Source of the DNA: Candidatus Tumulicola sp.
GTDB taxonomy: Bacteria; Vulcanimicrobiota; Vulcanimicrobiia; Eremiobacterales; Eremiobacteraceae
DNA: 64,000 nucleotides
Direction of reading: 5' to 3'
NCBI GenBank assembly: GCA_035601835.1
Contig: DATNNM010000014.1
Span: forward strand, 31,551-95,550
The position numbers and the translations under genes were made by a program. The notes under the pieces were generated by a model. It was not told where the DNA came from, searched no databases, and saw nothing but the letters and a program-made list of their open reading frames with translations. Of the stretch, positions 44,978-52,605 are shown in pieces; position 1 is the first letter of the stretch, and each line of letters begins with the position of its first letter.

Positions 44978-45835
44978 TTATCTCGACATGAACGTCAGGC
45001 TGGCTTGCGCGAGTACCCCGTTTCCGATCAGCCGCAGCCGGCCGGACGGCGTGTAACCTGGGCATGCCGGCACTAGGCCGAGCACGTAATACAGATCGAT
45101 GGTGTGCTGCCCCGGGGCCGGCGCGGTCGCAGTCACGCCTCCATTGATCGTTTGTCCGAGGTTGAACGAGGTGATGGGCTGACAGTAGTTGAGCAGCACG
45201 CCATCGAGTTTAGCCGCGACCGCGGTGCTGGCGTTGGGCCCAAATGTCTTCCAATTGTCGGTGAGCGAGTAGTTCAGCGTGAACGGTTGCCCAGAGCTTG
45301 GAGCCCACGAATTGATGCCGGTGATCGTCAGCGTGAAAGCGCCGGGAGGCGGCGGGCTGAATTGCGCCCCGAGAGGCGCCGGCGTCGGCGTCGGCGTCGC
45401 AGCGATGCAGCTGGAACAGAAAAGGATCTTGGGCGAGCCCGTTATCGTGAATGGGACCGCAGGAGCCATCAGCCCAACCCCATTAGAAAAGATGAGCGTC
45501 ACGAAGATGTTGTGCTTCCCCGGCGCGCCGCTCACGGTGATGCTCGGCGGGTTTTGCGTGTTCTGCCCAAAACCCACGCTGACGTTGTTGCATCGGCTCA
45601 CCGGAACGGTCGCGACCACAGTCGTGTTGTCCACGGTGATCTCGAAATGGTCGGGCGTTGCGCCGTTGGGCCAGGGATGCGGGTCGAAGCCGCACGCCCA
45701 GAGCATGATCTTCGTGCCGCTCGGCCCCTGATCCGGAAAGATGACCGCGTTTGCCTTTGGCCCGGACGCGAGCGATGGCCCGGCGACCACGCCGAGGAAT
45801 ACGGCGAGCGTTATCCCGATAACGGAGCGATTCAT
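44978..45835 (-). CDS. Secreted protein of unknown function with cysteine pair and Pro-Thr linker
   Basis: The 285-residue protein has a signal peptide (SVIGITLAVFLGVVAGPSLAS) and AAGGAGAGG before ATG 45835. An N-terminal domain of about 150 residues has Ig-like beta patterns (DHFEITVDNTTVVATV). A CSSC motif and a Thr-Pro-rich linker (ATPTPTPAP) lead to a second beta-rich domain (TLTITGINSWAPSSGQPFTL). No enzymatic motif was seen. It follows the next secreted protein gene by 10 bp. Confidence 0.7.
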   Translation of the reverse strand: MNRSVIGITLAVFLGVVAGPSLASGPKANAVIFPDQGPSGTKIMLWACGFDPHPWPNGATPDHFEITVDNTTVVATVPVSRCNNVSVGFGQNTQNPPSITVSGAPGKHNIFVTLIFSNGVGLMAPAVPFTITGSPKILFCSSCIAATPTPTPAPLGAQFSPPPPGAFTLTITGINSWAPSSGQPFTLNYSLTDNWKTFGPNASTAVAAKLDGVLLNYCQPITSFNLGQTINGGVTATAPAPGQHTIDLYYVLGLVPACPGYTPSGRLRLIGNGVLAQASLTFMSR

Positions 45836-45845
45836 CGACCTCTCC

Positions 45846-46925
45846 TTAAATGCGCACCCGCGCGGGGCCAACGCTAAAGCCGCACCACGGCACCCAGCCG
45901 CCGTGCGCGCCTCCGAGCGCCTTGCTCGACCAACGCCACGACGCCCCACGAGCGCGCAGCGTCGCGACCGAAAAGGTCGCCTTCCAGGCCGGCGGTTTCA
46001 GCGCTCCGACGCCGGGGTAGTCCTGCCATCCCGCGCTCGCGAGATACTGGAGCAGCAATTCGGCGGATGTCTCGCCCGCCGACGGGGTGACCGAAAGCAA
46101 AACCGCATCGCCGGATACCGGATTCGCGCACTCCAGATACGAGAGACTCGGCCCTTCGGAGGTCAACGCCATCCCGCTGAGCGCCTTCGGGTTGATCTTG
46201 AATTGATCGAGGGCGACCAATACGTGGCCGCCGCTGATGCCGAGCGCGATCAGCGGGTACTGTTTATTGGCCGGGTCTTGCAGCACGATCGCGCTCAAGA
46301 TATCCAGCTGGTGCTTCCACGAGTCCAAGAAATGGCTTGCCGTCACGGCGCTCGTGAGCAGGGCACCGAAATTAGCGACGGTGCCGTGCGGCTGAGGCTG
46401 CGCCTGCAGCGAGAAACCGGGTGCCGGTGCGACTGATCCTGCGCCGCCGACAATAGTGAACGGTGTGTTGCTGACGTCGATCTCGAGCCCGATCTCCATG
46501 TCGAACGTCGCTGCATAGGTAGCGCTCGGCGGCACGAGTTTCGGGTTCGCGGGATAATGCGAGCTTTGAACTTTTGCGCCGTGCAGGACATACTTCACAC
46601 CCACGCGGTTTCCGGTCAACGCCTTGGCGCGCATCTCCCCGCTTGGCGGAAACGAGCATGTGAAGAAATCCTGCTGACTCGGCATCGCATAGCCGCTTCC
46701 ATTCAACTGCTGCCAAATGGACGTGCACACGCCGGCGCGAGCCGTGTTCCAAAACCCATCGAGCTGCGTCTTCAACGCCGAATCGTAGTTCACGAAGGTG
46801 GTCCCGCCGCGCGTGAATCGGATGCCGCCAGCGAAATCGTCGATATCGCCGTCGCCATCGGCGGATGCGATGCCCGGCAGCAACAACAGCCCGGCGGCGA
46901 GCACAGCCCGAACGAGTCTGACCAC
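45846..46925 (-). CDS. Secreted protein of unknown function
   Basis: A 359-residue protein with a signal peptide (RAVLAAGLLLLPGIASADG) directly followed by an acidic GDGDIDD stretch. GTG 46925 is chosen because GGGGGA precedes it; the frame opens at 46985 without a site. The body contains GVKYVLHGAKV and a long GGAGSVAPAPG loop, with no recognised motif. It is probably in one operon with the secreted protein downstream. Confidence 0.7.
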   Translation of the reverse strand: MVRLVRAVLAAGLLLLPGIASADGDGDIDDFAGGIRFTRGGTTFVNYDSALKTQLDGFWNTARAGVCTSIWQQLNGSGYAMPSQQDFFTCSFPPSGEMRAKALTGNRVGVKYVLHGAKVQSSHYPANPKLVPPSATYAATFDMEIGLEIDVSNTPFTIVGGAGSVAPAPGFSLQAQPQPHGTVANFGALLTSAVTASHFLDSWKHQLDILSAIVLQDPANKQYPLIALGISGGHVLVALDQFKINPKALSGMALTSEGPSLSYLECANPVSGDAVLLSVTPSAGETSAELLLQYLASAGWQDYPGVGALKPPAWKATFSVATLRARGASWRWSSKALGGAHGGWVPWCGFSVGPARVRI

Positions 46926-46988
46926 GTACGATTGTCCCCCGTTACGGCGGTAACGCACACCGGGGTCTTTAGGTTCCTTGGTCACGCA

Positions 46989-47079
46989 TGGCGGAGAGGG
47001 TGGGATTCGAACCCACGAACGGGTTTAACCGTTACTCGCTTTCGAGGCGAGCGCTATCGACCAGCTCTGCCACCTCTCC
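46989..47079 (-). tRNA. tRNA-Ser (CGA)
   Basis: Long variable arm, acceptor GGAGAGG/CCTCTCC, anticodon loop CTCGAAA, encoded CCA. Confidence 0.95.
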
Positions 47080-47131
47080 ATAGTTGACCTTCAAAGAGGG
47101 CCTCGGCCGCCCCTTTGCCGATCGTCGCGGG

Positions 47132-47605
47132 TCAAAGCTCGTCCGCGCGACGGTCTCTAAAAAATGCACGCAGCATCTCTGCAGCTTCCTCTTCCATCAC
47201 GCCGCGCTCGACCGCGACGCGGTGGTTCAGTCGCGGATCATCGCACACGTTGAGCACCGATCCGGCTCCACCGCCCTTGGGATCCGCGCATGCGAAGACG
47301 ATGCGATCGATCCGCGCGGCCACGCATGCGGCGGCGCACATGACGCAGGGTTCTTTGGTGACGTACATCGTCGCACCCGACAAGCGCCACCCGCCGCGAT
47401 GCGCCGATGCTTGGCGCAGTGCGACCATCTCGGCGTGCGCCGTCGGATCGTGATTGGCTTCCTTTTGATTGAACCCGACCGACACGATCTTGCCGTCGAT
47501 GACCAGCACGGCGCCGACAGGCACGTCGCCGTGGCGCTGCGCGGTCTCGGCAAGTTCCAAGGCCTTACGCATGAAGCCGGTGTCGGTGGAAGTCGTGACG
47601 CTCAT
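47132..47605 (-). CDS. tadA: tRNA-specific adenosine deaminase
   Basis: TadA converts A34 to inosine in tRNA-Arg(ACG), a tRNA also encoded in this window at 48104-48178. The zinc-deaminase motifs are HAEM (H57, E59) and PCVMC (C87, C90). ATG 47605 has ACGGAG upstream; the frame to 47656 runs into tRNA-Arg. The product is 157 residues. Confidence 0.95.
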   Translation of the reverse strand: MSVTTSTDTGFMRKALELAETAQRHGDVPVGAVLVIDGKIVSVGFNQKEANHDPTAHAEMVALRQASAHRGGWRLSGATMYVTKEPCVMCAAACVAARIDRIVFACADPKGGGAGSVLNVCDDPRLNHRVAVERGVMEEEAAEMLRAFFRDRRADEL

Positions 47606-47629
47606 CGTCTCCGTGTTTCGACAGTACCG

Positions 47630-47703
47630 CGCGCCCGAGTGGGCTCGAACCACCAACCTTCGGCTTCGGAGGCCGACACTCTATCCAATTGAGCTACGGG
47701 CGC
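47630..47703 (-). tRNA. tRNA-Arg (CCG)
   Basis: Acceptor GCGCCCG/CGGGCGC, anticodon loop CTCCGAA, T-loop TTCGAGC; CCA not encoded. Upstream of tadA. Confidence 0.95.
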
Positions 47704-47746
47704 ATTATGCATTCGCGACGCGTGGTTCACCTCAAGAAAAAGCGTG

Positions 47747-47818
47747 TGCCTCGGGCAAGACTCGAACTTGCGACCAAGGGCTTATGAGTCCCCTGCTCTA
47801 CCTCTGAGCTACCGAGGC
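47747..47818 (-). tRNA. tRNA with CAT anticodon (elongator Met or Ile2)
   Basis: Acceptor GCCTCGG/CCGAGGC, anticodon loop CTCATAA, T-loop TTCGAGT; CCA not encoded. It is not an initiator. The anticodon arm and variable loop (GGGGA-CTCATAA-GCCCT, TGGTCGC) resemble tRNA-Ile2, whose C34 is modified to lysidine. Position 31-39 is an A-G mismatch. The amino-acid identity is left open. Confidence 0.85.
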
Positions 47819-47823
47819 CCGCT

Positions 47824-48044
47824 CCGGGGCTAAAGCCCCGGCACTACACCCGAGCTCCGCTCGGGTCGCTACATTCGTTCCGGGGCTAAAGCCCCGGCAC
47901 TACACCCGAGCTCCGCTCGGGTCGCTACATTCTTTCCGGGGAAGCCCCGGCACTACACCCGAGCTCCGCTCGGGTCGCTACATTCTTTCCGGGGCTAAAG
48001 CCCCGGCACTACACTCGAGCTTCGCTCGAGTCGCTACATTCGTT
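47824..48044. repeat. Tandem array of four 53-56 bp double-palindrome units
   Basis: Units start at 47824, 47880, 47936 and 47989. Each contains CCGGGGC-TAAA-GCCCCGG, the spacer CACTACA, a second palindrome CCCGAGC-TCC-GCTCGGG, and TCGCTACATTCGTT. Unit 3 lacks three bases in the first loop. Unit 4 has a compensated change in the second hairpin (CTCGAGC-TTC-GCTCGAG), so pairing is kept. Solo halves occur at 18121, 52100 and 10209. The stretch between tRNA-CAT and tRNA-Arg(ACG) holds no gene. Confidence 0.9.
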
Positions 48045-48103
48045 CGACTAGCAAGACGTAGGTGCGGCCGCCGGGCGCTGCCGACGGCCGCAGTTGTTGC
48101 GAT

Positions 48104-48178
48104 CGCGCTCGGAGGGACTCGAACCCCCGACCTCCAGATTCGTAGTCTGGCATTCTAATCCAGCTGAACTACGAGCGC
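48104..48178 (-). tRNA. tRNA-Arg (ACG)
   Basis: Acceptor GCGCTCG/CGAGCGC, anticodon loop CTACGAA, T-loop TTCGAGT; CCA not encoded. A34 is the expected substrate of TadA, encoded nearby. Confidence 0.95.
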
Positions 48179-48193
48179 ACGCACTTGATGATT

Positions 48194-48286
48194 CGGAGAG
48201 AGAGGGATTCGAACCCTCGATAGCGCCTTTACAGCACTATAACGGTTTAGCAAACCGCCGCCTTCAGCCAACTCGGCCATCTCTCC
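48194..48286 (-). tRNA. tRNA-Ser (GCT)
   Basis: Long variable arm, acceptor GGAGAGA/TCTCTCC, anticodon loop TTGCTAA; CCA not encoded. First tRNA downstream of the glycosyltransferase gene. Confidence 0.95.
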
Positions 48287-48326
48287 GCGGGACGTTCGTC
48301 AGTGTACCACAGCCGCTGACCCGACT

Positions 48327-49478
48327 TCAAGCCGGAACGAGCGACGCGATCATCTCCGCCACGGCCTGCGCGGCGAACGGCTTGGCCAACCTGCGCGCGG
48401 CGACTCGCATCTGTTCGAGCGCCTCAGGATCGCCCAACAAGCGGTCCAACTCGTGCACCAACTCCTTCGACGTTTGCACCCGGATTCCGACGCCGCTGTC
48501 CTCAAGATAGCGCGTGTTACGCTCTTCTTGACCAGGCAGTGGCTTCAGCATCACGATCGGCAACTCGGCCGCCAACGATTCGGAACTCGTGAGACCGCCG
48601 GGCTTGCTGACCAAGACGTCCGCCGCGCGCATGTAATCGAAGACATTCGGCACGAAGCCGACGACGGTCATGGGGTGGCGCAGGGTGCGCGCGGTCGCCT
48701 TCAAGCGCCGTTCCAGCGCCGGGTTCTTGCCGACGACCACTACGGTTTGAAAATCGCAGCGCAAGCGATCCAAGCCGACGACTGATTTCTCGAGCGGGCC
48801 GATGCCGAGTCCGCCTCCCATGAGCAGCAGCGTGGTTCGATCGACGTCGATGCCGAGCCGCCGCCGCACCTCTCGTTTGGAAACGCTGCGCCCGAAGCGC
48901 GCATCCACCGGGATACCGGTGACGGCGATGCGGCCCTCGGGAACGCCGCGCGCGATGAGCATCTGACGCATGGCCGGCGTGGCCACGGCATAGCCGTCGA
49001 TGTTGCGGTGGATCCAAAACGGATGCACGACGAAATCCGTGACGATGCCGACCACCGGAGGGGCGTCTGAAAACTCGCGTTTGTATTCGGCCATGACGCC
49101 GCACGGAAACGCATGCGTGCAGACCACGACGTCGGGCCGCATGGTCGAGACCAGCTGGCGCAGATTGACGGCGGTGTAGCGATGCAGCCATTTCTTGAAC
49201 GACGACACCTTGGTCGCGCGCTCGGCTTGGTCGTAGACGAACTTGTACAACTGCGGCAGCACTTTGACGATGCCGATGTACCCGTTGCTCGCAACCTTGT
49301 GGAACACTTGAGACGCGTAGCGGTACGAGTCCACGACCTCGCAGCGCGTCTGAGAACTCTGCTCGCGCAGCGCAGCGCAGACCGCCTGGGCGGCTGCCGT
49401 GTGCCCCTCCCCCACGCTTGCCGACAGGAACAAGACGACCCGCTCTCGGCGTTCCGTCAACCCGTTCCCGTGCTTCAT
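48327..49478 (-). CDS. Processive diacylglycerol glycosyltransferase-like protein (MGDG synthase / UgtP group)
   Basis: This GT28-type transferase group makes mono- or oligoglycosyl diacylglycerol at the inner membrane face. The N-terminal VLFLSASVGEGHTAAAQAV matches the MGDG-synthase lipid-binding start. The middle DVVVCTHAFPCGVMAEYK and VVGIVTDFVVHPFW follow. The C-terminal donor-binding region DVLVSKPGGLTSSESLAAELP and PGQEERN is typical. The product is 383 residues from ATG 49478; GTG 49490 is also possible. The sugar and acceptor are inferred from the family. Confidence 0.88.
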   Translation of the reverse strand: MKHGNGLTERRERVVLFLSASVGEGHTAAAQAVCAALREQSSQTRCEVVDSYRYASQVFHKVASNGYIGIVKVLPQLYKFVYDQAERATKVSSFKKWLHRYTAVNLRQLVSTMRPDVVVCTHAFPCGVMAEYKREFSDAPPVVGIVTDFVVHPFWIHRNIDGYAVATPAMRQMLIARGVPEGRIAVTGIPVDARFGRSVSKREVRRRLGIDVDRTTLLLMGGGLGIGPLEKSVVGLDRLRCDFQTVVVVGKNPALERRLKATARTLRHPMTVVGFVPNVFDYMRAADVLVSKPGGLTSSESLAAELPIVMLKPLPGQEERNTRYLEDSGVGIRVQTSKELVHELDRLLGDPEALEQMRVAARRLAKPFAAQAVAEMIASLVPA

Positions 49479-49498
49479 ACGGAGCGCCACGCCAGACT

Positions 49499-49795
49499 CT
49501 ATGAGCCGTTCTCCTTCGAACCGTCGGATGCTTGAGCGAGAAAATCGTTCAGGATCTCTTGGGCGAGCTTGTCATCGGGAAGCAGCGTACCGGTGTCGTC
49601 GGTGACGATGAACTCATCGAGCCCTTCGCTATAGCAAACCGCGTAGTTCGCCGCGCTGCCGGCTTCTTCGACGATACCGACGACTTCGAACTCGAATTCT
49701 TCGGGTGAGTCCAAAGCGCCCTCGCGCGAGGTCGCGACCACGATCTTGTCTTGCAGCTCGACGCGTTCAGCGCGCGCGTGTACCTCTTCGTGCAT
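49499..49795 (-). CDS. DUF1292 family protein
   Basis: An acidic 98-residue protein with the DUF1292 pattern (KIVVATSREGALDSPEEFEFEVVGIV, then NYAVCYSEG). The function is unknown. In Firmicutes a DUF1292 gene lies next to ruvX, and here ruvX and mltG are just upstream, so the conserved neighbourhood supports the call. Confidence 0.8.
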   Translation of the reverse strand: MHEEVHARAERVELQDKIVVATSREGALDSPEEFEFEVVGIVEEAGSAANYAVCYSEGLDEFIVTDDTGTLLPDDKLAQEILNDFLAQASDGSKENGS

Positions 49796-49830
49796 GTCGT
49801 TCCCCCCTTCAACGCACCCGCGTGAGCGCC

Positions 49831-50820
49831 CTAGTGCAAGCAGCGCTGCTCGGCCGCCTGCTGCTCGGCGAGCGTGTCGGAGAATTCATGGCGTCCTTTG
49901 CCGCAGTACACGTAGTACAGGTGGGTGGTGGGTCGCGGGTGGAGAGCCGCGAGGATCGAGCGCCTACCGGGGTTGGATATCGGCGTCGGCGGCAGGCCCA
50001 CGTGCGTGTAGGTGTTATATGGGCTGTCCACCGCAAGATCGCGAAACGAAAGGGCGTACTTGTGCTTGGGCAATGCGTACTCGATGGTCGCGTCGACCTC
50101 CAGGGGCATCTTCCGCCGCAGCCGGTTGTAATACACGCCCGCCATGACCGGCCGTTCGGCGTCGGCTTTCGCCTCGCGCTCGATGATCGACGCGATCGTG
50201 ACGATTTGCGGAAGGCTGTAGCCCAGCCGCTTCGCGGCGACGGCGTAGTCGCGGGGCAGCTCCCGCCCGAATTGCTCGGTCATGCGCGCAGCGATGTCTT
50301 CAGCGTTTGCCTCCAACGCGATTTGATAAGTTTCGGGATACAGAAAGCCCTCCAGCCCGTTGCTGTGCGCGGCGCCGAAGCGCACGCTTCGCGTCCGCAC
50401 GACGTGCATGAAATCGGCGGCCGCGGGCAAGCGCATAGCCGAGAGCCGCTGCGCGATCTGCAGCGCCGTAAAGCCTTCCGGAATCGTGATCCAGGTGGTG
50501 GGCGGACGGCCGCCGCTTTCCAAAACGGCGGTGACCTCCGGCAGCGTTTCGCGCGCACTGAACGTATACTCGGCAGCGTTGATCCGCGTCGCCGTGCCGC
50601 GCCAGCGCAGATATGCGGACAGCAGCCGGGTCGAGCGCACCACGCCGTGTTCTTTCAAAAGCGAAGCGATCTGCGCTACGCCGCTGCCTCGCTCGACCAT
50701 AAGCGTGACGCTTTGCGCGGGCAGCGAGCGGTCGCCATACACCAACCACGCGAGCGCCGCCGCGACGAGCAGTCCCAACGCTGCGGCGACGATGGCGATG
50801 ATAAGGATCGCTCGCCGCAT
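49831..50820 (-). CDS. mltG: Endolytic peptidoglycan transglycosylase MltG (YceG-like)
   Basis: MltG cuts nascent glycan strands and sets their length. The 329-residue protein has one N-terminal helix (about 5-28), a LysM-like region, and the catalytic Glu in ASIIEREAK (E214). GVYYNRL, LEVDATIEYAL, SPYNTYTHVGLPPTPISNPG and a final FSDTL are all family hallmarks. It starts one base after the ruvX stop. Confidence 0.95.
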   Translation of the reverse strand: MRRAILIIAIVAAALGLLVAAALAWLVYGDRSLPAQSVTLMVERGSGVAQIASLLKEHGVVRSTRLLSAYLRWRGTATRINAAEYTFSARETLPEVTAVLESGGRPPTTWITIPEGFTALQIAQRLSAMRLPAAADFMHVVRTRSVRFGAAHSNGLEGFLYPETYQIALEANAEDIAARMTEQFGRELPRDYAVAAKRLGYSLPQIVTIASIIEREAKADAERPVMAGVYYNRLRRKMPLEVDATIEYALPKHKYALSFRDLAVDSPYNTYTHVGLPPTPISNPGRRSILAALHPRPTTHLYYVYCGKGRHEFSDTLAEQQAAEQRCLH

Positions 50821-50821
50821 G

Positions 50822-51247
50822 TCAGCTGCCGTGCTTCGCTTGCGCCAGGTACGTCTGGAGGATCTCCACCGCGGCTAGCTGGTCCACGACTTCACGCCTC
50901 CGCGATGGCGATAGCTCCCCGCCAAGCAATTTCGCCTGCGCTGCGCCCGTGGTCAGCCGCTCGTCCACCTGCACGACGTCTCCCGCGAAGCGCGCGCGCA
51001 GCTCCGCGACGAACTTGTCCATTTTCTGCGCGGCCGGCCCGGCCGATCCGTCAAGCCGCATCGGGTTGCCCACGATGATGCGGCGCGCGCCGCGCGCTTG
51101 GGCCAGCTCCACGATGCGCTCGATGTCGCGCGCGCGACTCTCGTGCTTGAAGGTCAGAAGCGGCATCGCCGGCAGATCCGGGTGCTCGCTGATCGCGAGT
51201 CCGATGCGCACGCTGCCCACATCTACCCCGAGTAGCGCGTCGCTCAC
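50822..51247 (-). CDS. ruvX: Holliday junction resolvase-like / pre-16S rRNA nuclease
   Basis: YqgF/RuvX is an RNase H-fold nuclease implicated in 16S rRNA 5' processing. The N-terminal LLGVDVGSVRIGLAISE, the VGNPMRLDGSAGP motif and VQVDERLTT are diagnostic. Start GTG 51247 overlaps the recO stop by 4 bp. The longer frame to 51775 is out-of-frame recO. The product is 141 residues. Confidence 0.95.
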   Translation of the reverse strand: MSDALLGVDVGSVRIGLAISEHPDLPAMPLLTFKHESRARDIERIVELAQARGARRIIVGNPMRLDGSAGPAAQKMDKFVAELRARFAGDVVQVDERLTTGAAQAKLLGGELSPSRRREVVDQLAAVEILQTYLAQAKHGS

Positions 51248-52080
51248 GCGCCCGCCGCCCGCTCCCGCACGTTTCGTCGAGCGCCGCGCGGTCGCGCGTG
51301 CACGTCGAGCACGGACAACGCCTTGGAGCGCCGCCCGAGTTGATACTCGACGAAGGGGCGCGTGCGGCTGCGCAGCGCCGCGATTTCGGGCCGAGCGGCT
51401 GCGAGCTGCAACGGCATGCCGCGCAATGCTTGAAGCATGCGTAGTTCGCTCGCGCTGACGCTGAAAGCGGTTCTGTCCGCGACCGCAGTGCCGTCTCGAT
51501 CCGCCGCAACCCCGCCAAGACCGAGCGCGCAGCGCCGGCATACAAGCCCACCCGCCTGCGGAGAAAGCTTGCATCGCCCACCGGACAGCGGGCGTCGGCC
51601 GAGCGCGGAGCCGCAGCGCGCGCACGCTTCGAGTTCCGGAGCCAAGCCGAGCGCGCCCAACAATCGAAGATCGATCGCCGGCAGCATGGATGCCGTGGCC
51701 TCGCCTCGTTCGACGAGCGTCTGCAGCTCGCATAGCAAATCGTAGATCTCGGGCACGGCCATGTCCGGCTCGCACAGGCTGTCGATGACCTCTGCGACAT
51801 ACCCCACCGACGCGAAGACATCGGGGTCCACCAACTTATCCCAGGCGTTGGCTACGAGCGTGGCGCCGGTGATGATGTCCAAGTTGCGGCCCGTGTGCAG
51901 CGTCAAACGCGATCGCGCGAAGAAGTCGAGGCGGGCGCCGAACTTGCTGCGCGTGGCGCGCGAGCCTTTTGCCACTGCGCTCAACTTGCCGCGCTCGCGT
52001 GAAAACAAGGTGAGGATCCGATCGGCTTCGCCGAGCGGCCTCAAGCGCAGCACGAATGCTTCGACGCTGTACTCTTTCAT
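51244..52080 (-). CDS. recO: DNA repair protein RecO
   Basis: RecO promotes RecA loading on SSB-coated DNA. The N-terminal OB fold (YSVEAFVLRLRPLGEADRILTLF, FSRERGKLSAVAKGSR) and the zinc site (CARCGS with CRRCA) are visible in the 278-residue protein. An era gene often lies next to recO but is absent here; cdd and a CorC-like gene lie upstream instead. Confidence 0.94.
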   Translation of the reverse strand: MKEYSVEAFVLRLRPLGEADRILTLFSRERGKLSAVAKGSRATRSKFGARLDFFARSRLTLHTGRNLDIITGATLVANAWDKLVDPDVFASVGYVAEVIDSLCEPDMAVPEIYDLLCELQTLVERGEATASMLPAIDLRLLGALGLAPELEACARCGSALGRRPLSGGRCKLSPQAGGLVCRRCALGLGGVAADRDGTAVADRTAFSVSASELRMLQALRGMPLQLAAARPEIAALRSRTRPFVEYQLGRRSKALSVLDVHARPRGARRNVRERAAGA

Positions 52081-52099
52081 CAGGGGTTGGGTTCGGACT

Positions 52100-52117
52100 C
52101 CGGGGCTAAAGCCCCGG
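52100..52117. repeat. Dispersed hairpin repeat, family 1 (solo copy)
   Basis: CCGGGGC-TAAA-GCCCCGG followed by CATTACA, in the 61-bp gap between cdd and recO. Same family as 18121-18149 and the array at 47824-48044. Confidence 0.7.
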
Positions 52118-52141
52118 CATTACAAAAAGGATTGGACTAGA

Positions 52142-52588
52142 TTAAGAGCGGCCGGCGACTTCGAGGCGCTCTTCGGCTTCCGCGAACGTGTGCCCCGAGA
52201 ACGGGGCGGGCATGAGAGCGCGCAAGTACGTCTTGACGTACGAGCCGTCTGGCCGGCAACGCAGCACCAGCATGTTTTCCGAGAACTCGGCCAGCACTTG
52301 GCGGCACGCTCCGCATGGCATCACGCCATCGGGATCATCCCCGGCGACGGCGATCGCCACGAACGAGCGGACCCCTGCAGCCGCGGCGGCGCCTACGGCG
52401 ACTCGCTCCGCGCACATCGCCAGCCCATACGACGCGTTTTCGACATTGGCTCCGGTGAACACGCGACCGTCGGCGCCCAAGAGCGCGGCGCCGACGCGAA
52501 ATTGCGAATAGGGAGCGTACGCGAAAAGCCAGGTTTCCCAGGCTTTTTTGGCGAGCGCTTCGATCTGCTTCTCGTCGAGTCTGGGCAC
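52142..52588 (-). CDS. cdd: Cytidine deaminase
   Basis: It deaminates cytidine and deoxycytidine for pyrimidine salvage. Zinc motifs CAE (C59, E61) and PCGACRQ (C92, C95) are present in the 148-residue protein, as is the substrate loop VENASYGL. It starts at GTG 52588 with GAGGAGA upstream, 17 bp after the CorC-like gene. Confidence 0.95.
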   Translation of the reverse strand: MPRLDEKQIEALAKKAWETWLFAYAPYSQFRVGAALLGADGRVFTGANVENASYGLAMCAERVAVGAAAAAGVRSFVAIAVAGDDPDGVMPCGACRQVLAEFSENMLVLRCRPDGSYVKTYLRALMPAPFSGHTFAEAEERLEVAGRS

Positions 52589-52605
52589 CGTGGTCTCCTC
52601 AGATG

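Noticed and set aside
47824..48044. Possible CRISPR array
   Set aside because: The whole 56-bp unit repeats, including what would be spacers; both parts are palindromic and no cas genes are near.
50822..51775. 317-codon frame ending in ruvX
   Set aside because: The upstream part is Arg/Ala-rich shadow of recO. The GTG at 51247 with a 4-bp overlap is the natural start.
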